Shown here: piece after piece, positions 52,064 to 62,301 of the stretch | Numbering within the stretch: position 1 is the first letter of the stretch | Layout: the number at the start of each line of letters is the position of its first letter | Assembly: GCF_042680685.1 (NCBI RefSeq) | Contig: NZ_JBHUEA010000001.1 | Coordinates: forward strand, 124,001 to 188,000 | Direction: 5' to 3' | From: Amnibacterium endophyticum | Lineage (GTDB): Bacteria > Actinomycetota > Actinomycetes > Actinomycetales > Microbacteriaceae | Length of the DNA stretch: 64,000 nucleotides | Notes under the pieces: model-generated | The model's input: only the letters and a program-made list of their open reading frames with translations | Databases searched by the model: none | Told to the model about the DNA's origin: nothing | Translations under genes and position numbers: made by a program

Positions 52064-52900
52064 GTGTCCACCATCAACGCAGTGCCGGACGACCTCGGCA
52101 TCGTCACGGGCGAAGCCGTGGCGCTGGAGGTGCGCGCGACCAGCTGGCCGCTGCGCGCCCTCGGCGCCCTGATCGACTTCCTGATCGAGCTCGGCCTCTT
52201 CCTCGCGCTGATGTTCGGCGTCGGCCTGCTCGCGACGGCGCTCGGCGTCGACGACGCCCTCAATCGCGCGCTCGTCATCGTCGACCTCGTGGTCTGCTTC
52301 GTGCTGCTGCCCACGATCCTCGAGACCGCGACCCGCGGCCGCTCCGTCGGCAAGCTCGCGGTCGGGGCGCGGATCGTCCGGGACGACGGCGGCGCGATCG
52401 GCGTGCGGCACGCCTTCATCCGCGCCCTGATGGGCGTGCCCGAGATCGTCTTCACCGCGGGCGGCCTCGCCGCCGTCGTCGGCCTGCTCAACCGGCGCAG
52501 CAAGCGACTCGGTGACCTGCTCGCCGGCACCGTCAGCCAGCAGGAACGGGTGCCGCGCCCGCCCTCGAACGCGGTCGGGGTGCCGGCGTCGCTCGAGGAG
52601 TGGGCCGCGATCGCGGACGTCGCCCGACTGCCCGACCGCCTGTCCCGGCGGATCGCGGCATTCCTCGCCCGCGCTCCCCGCATGCTGCCCGAGAGCCGGC
52701 GCCGCACGGCGGAGGAGCTCGCGGCGGAGGCGGCGCCCTTCATCGCGCCCGCCGTCGAGACGGAGCCGGAGCTGCTGCTCGCCGCCGTTGCCGCCATCCG
52801 CCGGCAGCGCGAGTACACGGCGCTGCTGCTCGAGCAGCAGCGGTTCCAGGAGCTGCAGCAGTCCCTGCCGGCCGCGCCGCACGGCTTCCCCGACCGCTGA
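52064..52900 (+). CDS. RDD family membrane protein
   Basis: 278 residues. The RDD domain (about residues 25-160) has RALGALIDFLIELGLFLALM with the R-x-x-G-A-x-x-D pattern, and TRGRSVGKLAVGARIVRDDG GAIG. A helical cytoplasmic tail follows, with ESRRRTAEELAAEAAPFIAP and LLLEQQRFQELQQSLP. The RDD role is unclear, possibly transport or stress tolerance. GTG at 52064 follows GAGGAGGCGCC. Confidence 0.9.
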   Translation: MSTINAVPDDLGIVTGEAVALEVRATSWPLRALGALIDFLIELGLFLALMFGVGLLATALGVDDALNRALVIVDLVVCFVLLPTILETATRGRSVGKLAVGARIVRDDGGAIGVRHAFIRALMGVPEIVFTAGGLAAVVGLLNRRSKRLGDLLAGTVSQQERVPRPPSNAVGVPASLEEWAAIADVARLPDRLSRRIAAFLARAPRMLPESRRRTAEELAAEAAPFIAPAVETEPELLLAAVAAIRRQREYTALLLEQQRFQELQQSLPAAPHGFPDR

Positions 52901-53009
52901 TCCGGGGCCGCCGCCCTCACCCGACTGCAGGGGTGCGTGGAGCGCGCCCAGCAGGTCGCGAACTGCTTCCGCTCGAGCCCGACGTGCTGCTGGCACGCGC
53001 GCCGGGCTC

Positions 53010-53080
53010 CGCGGATTTGGCGCCAGGTGACGTGTTCGGCGCTGCTGATCGCCGAATGCGTCACTGGGCGTCGAATTCGC
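53010..53080. repeat. Dispersed GCGAATTCG...TCGGCG palindrome, copy 2
   Basis: An imperfect 71-bp inverted repeat centred near 53045: GGTGACGTGTTCGGCG on the left faces CGCCGAATGCGTCAC on the right, and outer GCGGATTTGG faces CGAATTCGC. It shares its pieces with 28736-28790. It lies between convergent genes (gap 52901-53122), where nothing else is seen. Confidence 0.6.
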
Positions 53081-53122
53081 GCCCGAGGCGAGTCGCGCGG
53101 GTACGCGCGCGGCGAGCGCGGG

Positions 53123-54610
53123 TCAGTCGAGCGGGAGCTCCTGCCGCATCGGTTCGCCGCCGCTCGTCCACACGACCGCGACGGCGGCGCGGCGTCCCTC
53201 CACCCGCAGCACGGAGAACGAGAGCGCCGCTGCGGGCTGCACGGCCGACGGGCGCGAGGACAGCGGCCGGATGAGGTGCGGGTCGTCGCCCCCGCCCTCG
53301 ATCCGGGCGTCGTCGGCGACCTCGCCGCCGACGTTCACGGCCTCGAAGCGCTGCCGACCGATCGCCCGCAGCTCGAAGCGCGCCGGCCCCTCCCCCGTCG
53401 GGCGCGGGCGGCGGCGCGGGGCCGCATAGGTGCCGCGCGAGATCGACGGCAGCGGGATCGCCCCCGTCTTCAGCACCTCTGCCCAGTCCATCGTCGGAGC
53501 GCCCTGCGCACCGGCGGCGACCCGACCCCGCTCGTCCCGCGCGGCTCCGTCCGAGTCCGGCGCCCCGTCCTCCGACGCCGGGCCGTCGGCCGCAGGCTCG
53601 GACCGTGCGGCCTCGACGTCGCCAGAGGCCGCGGCCGTCGGCTCCTCGTCATCCGAGATCGCCTCGGCGGGCGTCGTCCCGTCCACCTCGTCGTCATCGG
53701 CCGCGCCCCGCGGGGCGTCCGCGACGTCGAAGTGATCCTCCGGGTCAGAAGCGGACTCGTCCTCGCCCGCGGGCTCGCCTTCGGATGCGCTCGTCCCGAC
53801 ACCCTCGGCGCTCGACGACTCCTCCTCCATCGGGTCGAGGGCAGCAGCGGGACGCGGCGCCTCGGTCCGCTCGGGCGACGCGCTCACGTCGTCGCCCGGG
53901 TCGGGCGTCGACGAGGGTGCCTCCTCCTGCTCGGCCGATGACCCGACGGCCGAAGCCGGCCGGGCATCGCCCGCGGCTGCGTCCCGACCGCTCCCGGTCG
54001 GGACGGGCGCAGGGGCGATGTCGACGGCTCCGGTCGACGGATCCGGCTGACGAGGGACCTGCACGGCGCGGATGGCGACGCCTTCAGGGGTCCGACCCGG
54101 GCCGGGCTCCGTCGACTGCGCCGTCTCCGAGTCTGACTCCGGCGCAGTCACCGCCTCATGCGATCCGCTGGACGACGTCGCGGGAGACGCGGCGGACGGA
54201 GTCCTGGACGGCGGCCCGGCCGGTGCGTCGGCGCGCGCCTGCGCCGCGGGCCGAGCAGACGCCGCGGGCGGTGCTTCGGCCCGCCTGCGCGCCGTCGGCG
54301 CGGACGCGGCCGCCGACACGGATCCGGTCCCGGTCGTCAGCGGCACGCCGCCGGTCGCGAGCGGCACCGCGCCCGTCGAAAGGCCCGCGGCGCGCATCCG
54401 GTCCGCGAGCGCCTCCGCCGTCCGGGCGGTCGCCTCCGCGGCGGCCCGCGCCTGCAGCGCCTCCTCCTCGGCCACGACGGCGCGCTGCCGCGCATGCGTC
54501 GCCCGCGCGACCGCGGTCGTCCCCTGCACGTACCCGATCACACCGCCGATCAACCCGGCGCCGCCGAGTACCACCGCGACGATGGAGACGATCAGGGGTG
54601 CCTGGTCCAC
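53123..54610 (-). CDS. Membrane-anchored protein with long acidic linker
   Basis: 495 residues of no family I know. An N-terminal helix (residues 6-28, LIVSIVAVVLGGAGLIGGVI) is followed by an Ala/Arg/Glu-rich coiled segment (35-75). A disordered stretch of about 290 residues is rich in Ala, Pro, Ser, Glu and Asp (for example EESSSAEGVGTSASEGEPAG). The compact C-terminal domain (about 395-495, FELRAIGRQRFEAVNVGGEV to VVWTSGGEPMRQELPLD) looks like an Ig-like beta sandwich. It lies 33 bp downstream of ahcY on the same strand and could be co-transcribed with it. Confidence 0.75.
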   Translation of the reverse strand: MDQAPLIVSIVAVVLGGAGLIGGVIGYVQGTTAVARATHARQRAVVAEEEALQARAAAEATARTAEALADRMRAAGLSTGAVPLATGGVPLTTGTGSVSAAASAPTARRRAEAPPAASARPAAQARADAPAGPPSRTPSAASPATSSSGSHEAVTAPESDSETAQSTEPGPGRTPEGVAIRAVQVPRQPDPSTGAVDIAPAPVPTGSGRDAAAGDARPASAVGSSAEQEEAPSSTPDPGDDVSASPERTEAPRPAAALDPMEEESSSAEGVGTSASEGEPAGEDESASDPEDHFDVADAPRGAADDDEVDGTTPAEAISDDEEPTAAASGDVEAARSEPAADGPASEDGAPDSDGAARDERGRVAAGAQGAPTMDWAEVLKTGAIPLPSISRGTYAAPRRRPRPTGEGPARFELRAIGRQRFEAVNVGGEVADDARIEGGGDDPHLIRPLSSRPSAVQPAAALSFSVLRVEGRRAAVAVVWTSGGEPMRQELPLD

Positions 54611-54643
54611 CCGGCAACGGTAGCGGGGCGGACCAGGTCGCGC

Positions 54644-56149
<1,506 letters not shown>

Positions 56150-56292
56150 CCGGCCATCATTCCATTTGCTCCGCGCCTCGCCGGCGCGCGGTGCTCGAGC
56201 CCCCAGCAGGACCCGCGCCCCGGCAGCAGGAGGACCGCCCGGCGGGTCTCCGTTCGAGGCCGGAGGTCCGGACGGAGGGCTGAGCCGGCGGG

Positions 56293-56535
56293 TCAGACGC
56301 CGCGGAGGTCCGGGCGGCTGGGCGCCGCGTCGTCCGGCGCCGAGATGCGGAGGACCGACCAGCCCTGCGGCGCCGACAACCGCTCGGCGTGGTGCTCGCA
56401 GAGGTCGTAGCTGTGCGGCTCCGCCTTCTCGATCAGCGGCCCGAGCACCGCCATCGAGTCGGCGTAGACGTAGGTGAGGGTCGCGATGGCGGGCTCGCGG
56501 CAGGTCTGGCGCGAGCACGGCCGTTCGATCTTCAT
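56293..56535 (-). CDS. DUF3499 family protein
   Basis: 80 residues. CSRQTCREPAIATLTYVYAD and SYDLCEHHAERLSAP place two Cys pairs/His in a zinc-ribbon-like arrangement (C-x4-C and C-x-H-H). ERLSAPQGWSVLRI is family-typical. The function is unknown, but the gene is conserved beside a divergent metallopeptidase-family gene across actinobacteria (Rv3258c-Rv3259). A TATCCT -10 (56545-56550, minus strand) lies 9 nt before the ATG. Confidence 0.9.
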   Translation of the reverse strand: MKIERPCSRQTCREPAIATLTYVYADSMAVLGPLIEKAEPHSYDLCEHHAERLSAPQGWSVLRISAPDDAAPSRPDLRGV

Positions 56536-56544
56536 TGCGCGGTC

Positions 56545-56601
56545 AGGATAGGCACGCCGTCCGATCACGATGTCGTCATCGACCGGCGCGGCGCGTAGCA
56601 T
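56545..56601. promoter_or_regulatory. Divergent -10 elements for DUF3499 and metallopeptidase-family genes
   Basis: TATCCT on the minus strand (56545-56550) is 9 nt from the DUF3499 ATG. TAGCAT on the plus strand (56596-56601) is followed by CGCGGC and the ATG at 56608, a leaderless arrangement of exactly 6 nt. Confidence 0.6.
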
Positions 56602-56607
56602 CGCGGC

Positions 56608-57048
56608 ATGGCCCGCTCCCGGCGCGTGTCGCTTCCCCCGTCGCCGCGCGGAGCGGCGCGGAACCGGCACGGCCGCGGCCTGCGCTCGTCGGTCACCGGG
56701 CCGCACCTGCCGGTGCTGCGCACCCGGGCGGAGTCGTTCGAGAGCGCGGTCGCCGAGACCGCCGACTACCTGCGCGGGCTCTGGCCGGACGAGCTCGCGA
56801 ACGTCTCGTTCGAGATCGCCGGGATCCCCCGGTCCGTCTCGGCCGACGGGCTCGACCGCTGGTGGGTCGACAGCGCGGCCCGGCGGGTGGTGCTCTACCG
56901 GCTGCCCATCGAGCGGCTCGCGCACGCGCAGGTGGAGGACGAGGCGCACCAGCGGATGCACGTCGAGGGCTGCGTCTTCCGCGCCGTCGCCGAGCTGCTC
57001 GGCCGCGATCCGTGGGACCTCGCTCCGGAGCGCTACCGCGACCTCTGA
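56608..57048 (+). CDS. Metallopeptidase family (DUF1025/zincin-like) protein, zinc motif not evident
   Basis: 146 residues. A basic N-terminus (ARSRRVSLPPSPRGAARNRH) is followed by a compact domain: FESAVAETADYLRGLWPDEL, FEIAGIP, RVVLYRLPIERLAHAQVEDE, and a helix HVEGCVFRAVAELLGRDPWD. The place where zincin-like relatives carry HExxH holds MHVEGCVFRAVAELLG, so no classical zinc site is seen. Position opposite DUF3499 supports the family call. Whether it has enzyme activity is doubtful. Confidence 0.78.
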   Translation: MARSRRVSLPPSPRGAARNRHGRGLRSSVTGPHLPVLRTRAESFESAVAETADYLRGLWPDELANVSFEIAGIPRSVSADGLDRWWVDSAARRVVLYRLPIERLAHAQVEDEAHQRMHVEGCVFRAVAELLGRDPWDLAPERYRDL

Positions 57049-57165
57049 CCCCTGGGAGTTCTCCGAGGATCCGCCCTCCGACCAGGCCGTCGACGGCATG
57101 GTGCCGAAGTCACCGCGCGCCCGTTGACCCGGCGGGCGCCCCGTCGCACCCGGATCGGAGTCCCG

Positions 57166-58026
57166 ATGCCCCTGGCGCACCCCCGCCGCCTCCTCGCCGC
57201 CCTCGTCGCGGCGAGCGCGCTGATCCTCCTGCCCGCGCTGCCCGCGCACGCGGCGCCCTCGACGGGCTGGGCCCGGCTCGCGCACCTCTCCCCCGACACC
57301 CGGTCGGTCGACGTGCGGCTGGCCCCGCTCGACACCGGGGGTTCCGTGACGCGGATCGACGACGTCGCGTACGGCGCCGTCTCCGACTACCTCGCGCTGC
57401 CGGCCGGCGAGTACGCGGTCGCGATGCGGCCCGCGGGCTCCCCCGAGTCGGCGACGCCCGTCATCCAGACGTCGATGACCGTGAAGGCGGGCGCCGCGAC
57501 GACCGTCGCCGTCTTCGGCCGCAACAGCGACCTGAAGGTGCAGGTGATCCCGGACGACCTGCGGACCCCGCCGGCCGGGGACGCGAGCGTCCGGGTGATC
57601 CAGGCCGCGACCGGCGGGCAGCCGGTCACCGTCACGGCGACGAGCGGGGACCGGAAGACCCTCGTGTCGGACGCGGCCCTCGGCGACGTCTCCGCCTACA
57701 GCGACGTGCCCGCGGGCGAGTGGGAGCTGGAGGCGACGCAGGGCTCGGCCACCGACACCTCCAGGGTCGACCTGAGGTCGGGCCAGATCGCGAGCCTCTT
57801 CGTGCTCGAGAAGGCGGACGGCGGCCTGACGATCAAGCGCGTCCTCGACAGCGCGAGTGCGGGCGACCTGCCGAAGGGCTACCTCGCGACCGGCGGCGGC
57901 TTCCTCGTGCACCAGCAGGCCGAGGAGGAGTCGATGCTGCTGCCCGGCCTGGCCGCGCTGCTCGTCGCCGCGTCCGCCGGCACCATCGGGGTCGCAGCGG
58001 CGCGGCGTCGACGCGCGCATGCGTAG
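57166..58026 (+). CDS. DUF4397 domain-containing surface protein, probable sortase substrate
   Basis: 286 residues. The signal peptide (1-30, LLPALPAHAAP) is followed by one or two DUF4397 beta domains (GWARLAHLSPDTRSVDVRLA; VRVIQAATGGQPVTVTATSG). The C-terminus has YLATGGG, 12 polar residues, a hydrophobic helix (LLPGLAALLVAASAGTIGVA) and an ARRRRAHA tail. That is the layout of a cell-wall sorting signal with a non-canonical motif. The next gene is a sortase overlapping by 8 nt, which supports this reading. The function of DUF4397 is unknown. Confidence 0.85.
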   Translation: MPLAHPRRLLAALVAASALILLPALPAHAAPSTGWARLAHLSPDTRSVDVRLAPLDTGGSVTRIDDVAYGAVSDYLALPAGEYAVAMRPAGSPESATPVIQTSMTVKAGAATTVAVFGRNSDLKVQVIPDDLRTPPAGDASVRVIQAATGGQPVTVTATSGDRKTLVSDAALGDVSAYSDVPAGEWELEATQGSATDTSRVDLRSGQIASLFVLEKADGGLTIKRVLDSASAGDLPKGYLATGGGFLVHQQAEEESMLLPGLAALLVAASAGTIGVAAARRRRAHA

Positions 58027-58657
58027 TCGCGGGGCCGTGCTCGGCGCGGTCGCGCTGCTGACCGGGATCGCCCTGGCCGGCTGCGCGACCCCTTCGCCGT
58101 CCGCCGCCCCGACGAGCGCCCCCTCCGCGTCGGCGCCCCCCTCGCGCGACACGGGACTGGCGGCTGCGCCGCAGGACCCGGTCCCGCAGGCGCCCGACGC
58201 CTCGACGACCGCGCGTCCGGTGCGCGTCGTCATCCCGAGCATCGGCGTGGACGCCCCGCTGGTGAAGCTGGCCCGGGACGCGGCCGGCGTCCTCGAGGCC
58301 CCGCCCTCGGACGAGCTCGACAAGGCGGGCTGGTACGCGAAGGGCACCGTGCCCGGGCAGACGGGCCCGGCCGTGATCGCCGGCCACGTCGACTGGGTCG
58401 ACCGCATCGCGGTCTTCCACCGCCTCCACGACCTCGAGCCGGGGGCGTCGGTCGCGGTGCGGATGAGCGACGGGAGCACCGTCCGCTTCACGGTCGACCG
58501 GACGCGGGCGGTGTCGAAGTTCCGCTTCCCGACGGAGTCGGTCTACGGGCCGACTCCGGACGCGCAGCTCCGCCTGATCACCTGCGGCGGCCCCTGGGAC
58601 GACGCCCGCAACATCTACAGCGAGAACGTCATCGTGTACGCGACGCGCAGCGCCTGA
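58019..58657 (+). CDS. Class F sortase
   Basis: 212 residues. The N-terminal helix with lipobox-like IALAGC (about residues 16-21) may be a membrane or lipid anchor. A Ser/Pro/Ala linker follows. The sortase domain has RVVIPSIGVDAPLVKLARD, the catalytic His in AGHVDW, the Cys in LITCGGPWDDA and the Arg in ARNIYSENVIVYA. Sortases attach surface proteins to peptidoglycan or each other. It overlaps the DUF4397 gene by 8 nt; the two should act together. Confidence 0.9.
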   Translation: MRSRGAVLGAVALLTGIALAGCATPSPSAAPTSAPSASAPPSRDTGLAAAPQDPVPQAPDASTTARPVRVVIPSIGVDAPLVKLARDAAGVLEAPPSDELDKAGWYAKGTVPGQTGPAVIAGHVDWVDRIAVFHRLHDLEPGASVAVRMSDGSTVRFTVDRTRAVSKFRFPTESVYGPTPDAQLRLITCGGPWDDARNIYSENVIVYATRSA

Positions 58658-58686
58658 GCGCTGCTCGCAGCGGCTCGCCGTTCTGG

Positions 58687-58692
58687 CATGCT
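58687..58692 (+). promoter_or_regulatory. -10 hexamer CATGCT for a leaderless Ppm1-like gene
   Basis: CATGCT is followed by CGTCCC (6 nt) and the GTG at 58699; no ribosome site is present. Confidence 0.5.
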
Positions 58693-58698
58693 CGTCCC

Positions 58699-59481
58699 GT
58701 GCGCCGCGCGGTGGTGGTGATCCCGACCTACAACGAGCGGGCCGATCTCGAGGCGATCGTCTCGCGGGCGCTCGCCGCCACGGACGGGGCCCACATCCTG
58801 GTCGTCGACGACGGCTCCCCGGACGGGACCGGCGACCTCGCCGACGAGCTGGCCGCCGTCGAGCCGCGGCTGCACGTGCTGCACCGCACGCGGAAGGAGG
58901 GCCTCGGGCCCGCCTACCTCGCCGGCTTCGCCTGGGCGCTCGAGCGCGGTTACGAGGCCGTCGTGGAGATGGACGCCGACGGCTCGCACCACCCCGAGGA
59001 CCTGCCGCGGCTGCTCGCGCAGCTGGACGACCACGACCTCGCCCTCGGCTCCCGGTACGTGCCGGGAGGGCGCGTGGAGGACTGGCCGCTCAGCCGTCAG
59101 CTGCTGAGCCGCGGCGGCAACTGGTACACGCGCATCGCCCTCGGCATCAGCGTCCGGGACGCCACGGGCGGCTTCCGCGCGTTCCGTGCCGACGCCCTGC
59201 AGCGCATCCGGCTGCAGGACGTGGCCTCGCAGGGCTACTGCTTCCAGGTCGACCTGGTCTGGCGCGCGCTGCAGGCGGGCCTGACGGTGGTCGAGGTGCC
59301 GATCGTCTTCACCGAGCGGCGCAACGGCGTCTCGAAGATGAGCCGGCGGATCGTGCTGGAGTCGCTGCTGAAGGTCGGGGGCTGGGGCTTCACCCGGCGC
59401 ATGCGCGACGCGCGGGAGGTGGTGGTGCACCACCACCGGCTGCCGTCGGTGCGGAACGGCAGCTCACGCACCGACGCCTGA
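58699..59481 (+). CDS. Polyprenol monophosphomannose synthase (glycosyltransferase family 2)
   Basis: 260 residues. GT2 motifs are VVIPTYNERADLEAIVSRAL, VVDDGSPDGTGDLADEL and VEMDADGSHHPEDLPRLLAQ. LGSRYVPGG and GVSKMSRRIVLESLLKV match DPM1/Ppm1. It transfers mannose from GDP-mannose to polyprenyl phosphate at the inner membrane face, giving the donor for lipomannan-type glycans and protein mannosylation. No Lnt domain is fused. Sugar specificity (mannose rather than glucose) is by family resemblance. Confidence 0.88.
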   Translation: MRRAVVVIPTYNERADLEAIVSRALAATDGAHILVVDDGSPDGTGDLADELAAVEPRLHVLHRTRKEGLGPAYLAGFAWALERGYEAVVEMDADGSHHPEDLPRLLAQLDDHDLALGSRYVPGGRVEDWPLSRQLLSRGGNWYTRIALGISVRDATGGFRAFRADALQRIRLQDVASQGYCFQVDLVWRALQAGLTVVEVPIVFTERRNGVSKMSRRIVLESLLKVGGWGFTRRMRDAREVVVHHHRLPSVRNGSSRTDA

Positions 59482-59485
59482 GCGC

Positions 59486-60682
59486 CTAGCGCCGCCCGGC
59501 CCGCACCGCGTCCTCCACCAGGCGCGCCGCGTTCTTCTTCGCGCGCCGCGCCACCCGGTGCAGCGGCTTCTCCACGAGCCGGTAGAAGCCCCAGCCGCTC
59601 AGCAGTGCGAGCGGCACCCCGATCGCACCGACGACCGGCCAGTTCCAGTCGCCGAGCAGGAACGCGAGGGTCGCGAGGATCGGCAGGTGCACCAGGTAGA
59701 GGCTGAACGAGATCCGGCCCAGGAACTGGGGCACCGGCCCCTCCAGCACCGTCCGGAACCGCGTGGCGCCCGCGGCGCAGACGACGATCCCGACCGCGCC
59801 GAGCAGCTCTATGCCTCGCACGGCATGCGCGGCGTCGGTGCCCTGCGGCACCACGGGGGCCAGCAGGAACTCGAGCACGAGCACCACGGCGCTGATCGGC
59901 AGGACGACCGCGAGCACCCGGCGTGCGGACCGGGTCTCGCTCCACCGCTCGAGGCTGAGCAGCCGGACCGCGATCAGGGTGCCGAGGAAGAAGATCGGCA
60001 GGTAGCCGAGCGCGTCGATGCCGCCGACCGTGCCCGCGACGGCGAGGCCCAGGGCGAGGACGCCGGTCGGCAGCCACCACCGGCCGAGCAGCGCCGCCAG
60101 CACCACGAACGCGGGCAGCACCAGGGAGAAGGCGAGCTCCCACCGCAGCGTCCACAGCACGTTGTTCTGCGGGACCCCGCCGATCATCAGGGACCACTGC
60201 CCGACGAGCGTCGGCCACGTCCAGTCGTGCGGCACCTGTCGCGCCAGCCAGCTGCCGCCGGTGACCTGCTGCGGCACGCGGGGCACGACGACGAGCAGCA
60301 GGCTCGCGAACGCGATCGCCGCCCAGGCGGGCAGGAAGAGGCGCACGAACCGGCTCGCGATCAGCCCCGGCCAGGAGAAGTCGACCCGCTTGAGCGCGGG
60401 CAGCACGACCACGAGGCCCGAGAGCACGAAGAAGACGACGACCGCCTCGCGCCCCGCGGTGAGCAGCTTGAGCGGCGTCCGCTCCAGCCACCACCACCCG
60501 GTGAACGGCACCGGCTCGCCGCTCGGACCCGACACGGGCAGGGCGATCAGCATCAGGTGGTGCAGCACGACGACGAACGCCGCGACGCCGCGCAGCCCGT
60601 CCAGCGCGAGCAGCCGCTCCCGGTTCCGCCGCCGGACCACGGGCCGGGCGGCGATCCCGGTCTCCGCGACCGTCGTCGTCAC
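59486..60682 (-). CDS. Acyltransferase 3 (OafA/YrhL) family membrane protein
   Basis: 398 residues, about ten membrane segments. The family start RERLLALDGLRGVAAFVVVL HHLMLIA contains the R-x-x-x-L-D-G-L-R-G-[VI] and conserved HH. GREAVVVFFVLSGLVV and RISFSLYLVHLPIL follow. It moves acyl groups, such as acetyl, onto exported sugars or lipids. GTG at 60682 is the only in-frame start near the domain. It follows DUF5719 on the same strand by 77 bp and converges with the Ppm1-like gene 4 bp away. Confidence 0.88.
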   Translation of the reverse strand: MTTTVAETGIAARPVVRRRNRERLLALDGLRGVAAFVVVLHHLMLIALPVSGPSGEPVPFTGWWWLERTPLKLLTAGREAVVVFFVLSGLVVVLPALKRVDFSWPGLIASRFVRLFLPAWAAIAFASLLLVVVPRVPQQVTGGSWLARQVPHDWTWPTLVGQWSLMIGGVPQNNVLWTLRWELAFSLVLPAFVVLAALLGRWWLPTGVLALGLAVAGTVGGIDALGYLPIFFLGTLIAVRLLSLERWSETRSARRVLAVVLPISAVVLVLEFLLAPVVPQGTDAAHAVRGIELLGAVGIVVCAAGATRFRTVLEGPVPQFLGRISFSLYLVHLPILATLAFLLGDWNWPVVGAIGVPLALLSGWGFYRLVEKPLHRVARRAKKNAARLVEDAVRAGRR

Positions 60683-60759
60683 CGGCGCGTGCCGGGCGCG
60701 TGGGATGCGATCGTCGGCATGGTCGGACGGTACCGCCTCCGGGACCGGCCCCGTGCGGG

Positions 60760-62301
60760 TCACCGGGTGATGCGCACCGGCCGCGCCTCCTGATCCGCCG
60801 GCTCGACGGGGTACCCGGCCACGGCGGCGGTGCCCCCGTAGCTGACCGCGGCGGTCGTCCCGGCGCCGCCCTGCAGCACGACCACGCCGCGCGCGACCGG
60901 GAGGGCGGCGGTGCCCTTCGCGGGCACCTTCACGGTGCCTGTCGCGGCGCCCGAGACCCGGACCGTGCGGGCCGTGCCGTCGCCGGCGATCGTGAGCACC
61001 GGCGACGGCGCGTCGACGACCGCGACCGCGGCGGTCGCGCCGATCGGCTGCGCGGCGGCCAGCCAGGCGAGGTCGATGCCGCGGGCGGTGGAGGTCGGCG
61101 AGCCGGTGACCGGCGCGGCCGCGCTGCCCGTGTCGACCGGGCCGTCCCCGCCGACGAGGCCGGCGTCCGTGCCGACCGCCGCGTCCGACGGAGCGCCCGA
61201 CCCCCCGGCCGCGGCGCTGCCGTCGTCGGGGGTCGCGGAGGCGGCCGGGTCCCCCACCACGGAGACGCGCGCCCCCGCGACGAACGGCTGCTTCGACGAC
61301 AGCCGCGCGGTGTAGGTGCCGTCGGGCAGGTCGGGCACCGGGAAGTCGGTCACGACGCCCGCGGCGACGCGGCGGCCGAGTCGGACCGGGTCGCCCCCGG
61401 CGGCCGGCTGCAGCACGATGTCGACGTCCGCCGCCCGAGCCCCGGGCAGCAGCACGCGCACCACCGGCTGCAGGTCGCCGTAGTCGTCCTCCGTGCGCGT
61501 CTGCGCGACCGCCGCGCCGCCCGAGATCCGCAGGCCGGGGATGGTCTGCGTCAGCGCCGGGGCGGCCGTCGTGCCGGTGATGTCCACGCCGCCGGACTCG
61601 AGGCCCCGCACGGTCCGCTGCTCGACCGCCATGCCGATGCGCGCACCCGACGACACGACGTGCAGGGCGAGCCCGCCGGCGGACGGCGCGAGGCCGGCGA
61701 GCGGCACGGCCGCGCGGCTCCGGGGACGCACCGCGATCCCGCCGCCGGTCGGGTCGATCGCGCCGTCCTCGGTCCAGACGCGCACGTCGACCCGGGCGGG
61801 CGACGAGGTCGGGTTGGCGAGCAGGAGGACCGTCGTGCGGCCCGTCGTCGTGGCGCCGGCGGCGAACCAGGCGTCGGCCGCCGGCGCGGTGCACGCGGAC
61901 GCGGCGAGGCCCGCCGCGTCGCCGCCCGAGACCTGCTCGAGCTGGGCACCGGCCAGCTGCCCCGCGGTGCGCGCGGGTTCGGCCCGCAGCAGGCGGGGCG
62001 CGGTGCCGCCGCCGCCCAGGCCGCCGCGGGTCAGCGCCGTCGAGTCCACCTTCCCGCCCTCGGCGGTGCCCGCCGTGCGGGAGGGGCGGCCGGTCGCGGT
62101 CGGCTCGTCGGCCGCCGTGCCCTCCGCGCCGACGGCGACGACCGGGCCGGGGCAGACCAGCGACTGGCCCGGCGACGACGGGGTGACGGTGAAGCCGCGG
62201 TCGGGGGCGCCGAGCGCGGGCAGCTGGCCGACGAACGCGGCTGCGGCGACGCCCGCCGCCACCAGCGCCGACGCGGACAGGACGCGGCGGCTCACCGCCA
62301 T
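60760..62301 (-). CDS. DUF5719 family secreted protein
   Basis: 513 residues. A signal anchor (SASALVAAGVAAAAFVGQLP, residues 9-28) precedes several beta-rich repeats: VLLLANPTSSPARVDVRVWT, AAVPLAGLAPSAGGLALHVV and VPDLPDGTYTARLSSKQPFV. A Gly/Ser/Ala-rich spacer (about 380-420) separates the C-terminal part. The family always follows a large glycosyltransferase gene in actinobacteria (my recollection), and here its start overlaps that gene by 10 nt. It probably acts outside the membrane in glycan assembly; no enzyme motif is seen. Confidence 0.85.
   Translation of the reverse strand: MAVSRRVLSASALVAAGVAAAAFVGQLPALGAPDRGFTVTPSSPGQSLVCPGPVVAVGAEGTAADEPTATGRPSRTAGTAEGGKVDSTALTRGGLGGGGTAPRLLRAEPARTAGQLAGAQLEQVSGGDAAGLAASACTAPAADAWFAAGATTTGRTTVLLLANPTSSPARVDVRVWTEDGAIDPTGGGIAVRPRSRAAVPLAGLAPSAGGLALHVVSSGARIGMAVEQRTVRGLESGGVDITGTTAAPALTQTIPGLRISGGAAVAQTRTEDDYGDLQPVVRVLLPGARAADVDIVLQPAAGGDPVRLGRRVAAGVVTDFPVPDLPDGTYTARLSSKQPFVAGARVSVVGDPAASATPDDGSAAAGGSGAPSDAAVGTDAGLVGGDGPVDTGSAAAPVTGSPTSTARGIDLAWLAAAQPIGATAAVAVVDAPSPVLTIAGDGTARTVRVSGAATGTVKVPAKGTAALPVARGVVVLQGGAGTTAAVSYGGTAAVAGYPVEPADQEARPVRITR

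Noticed and set aside
56150..56292. Possible SAH riboswitch upstream of ahcY
   Set aside because: The leader is GC-rich, but I could not match the conserved core of SAH riboswitches, and a covariance-model search cannot be run here.
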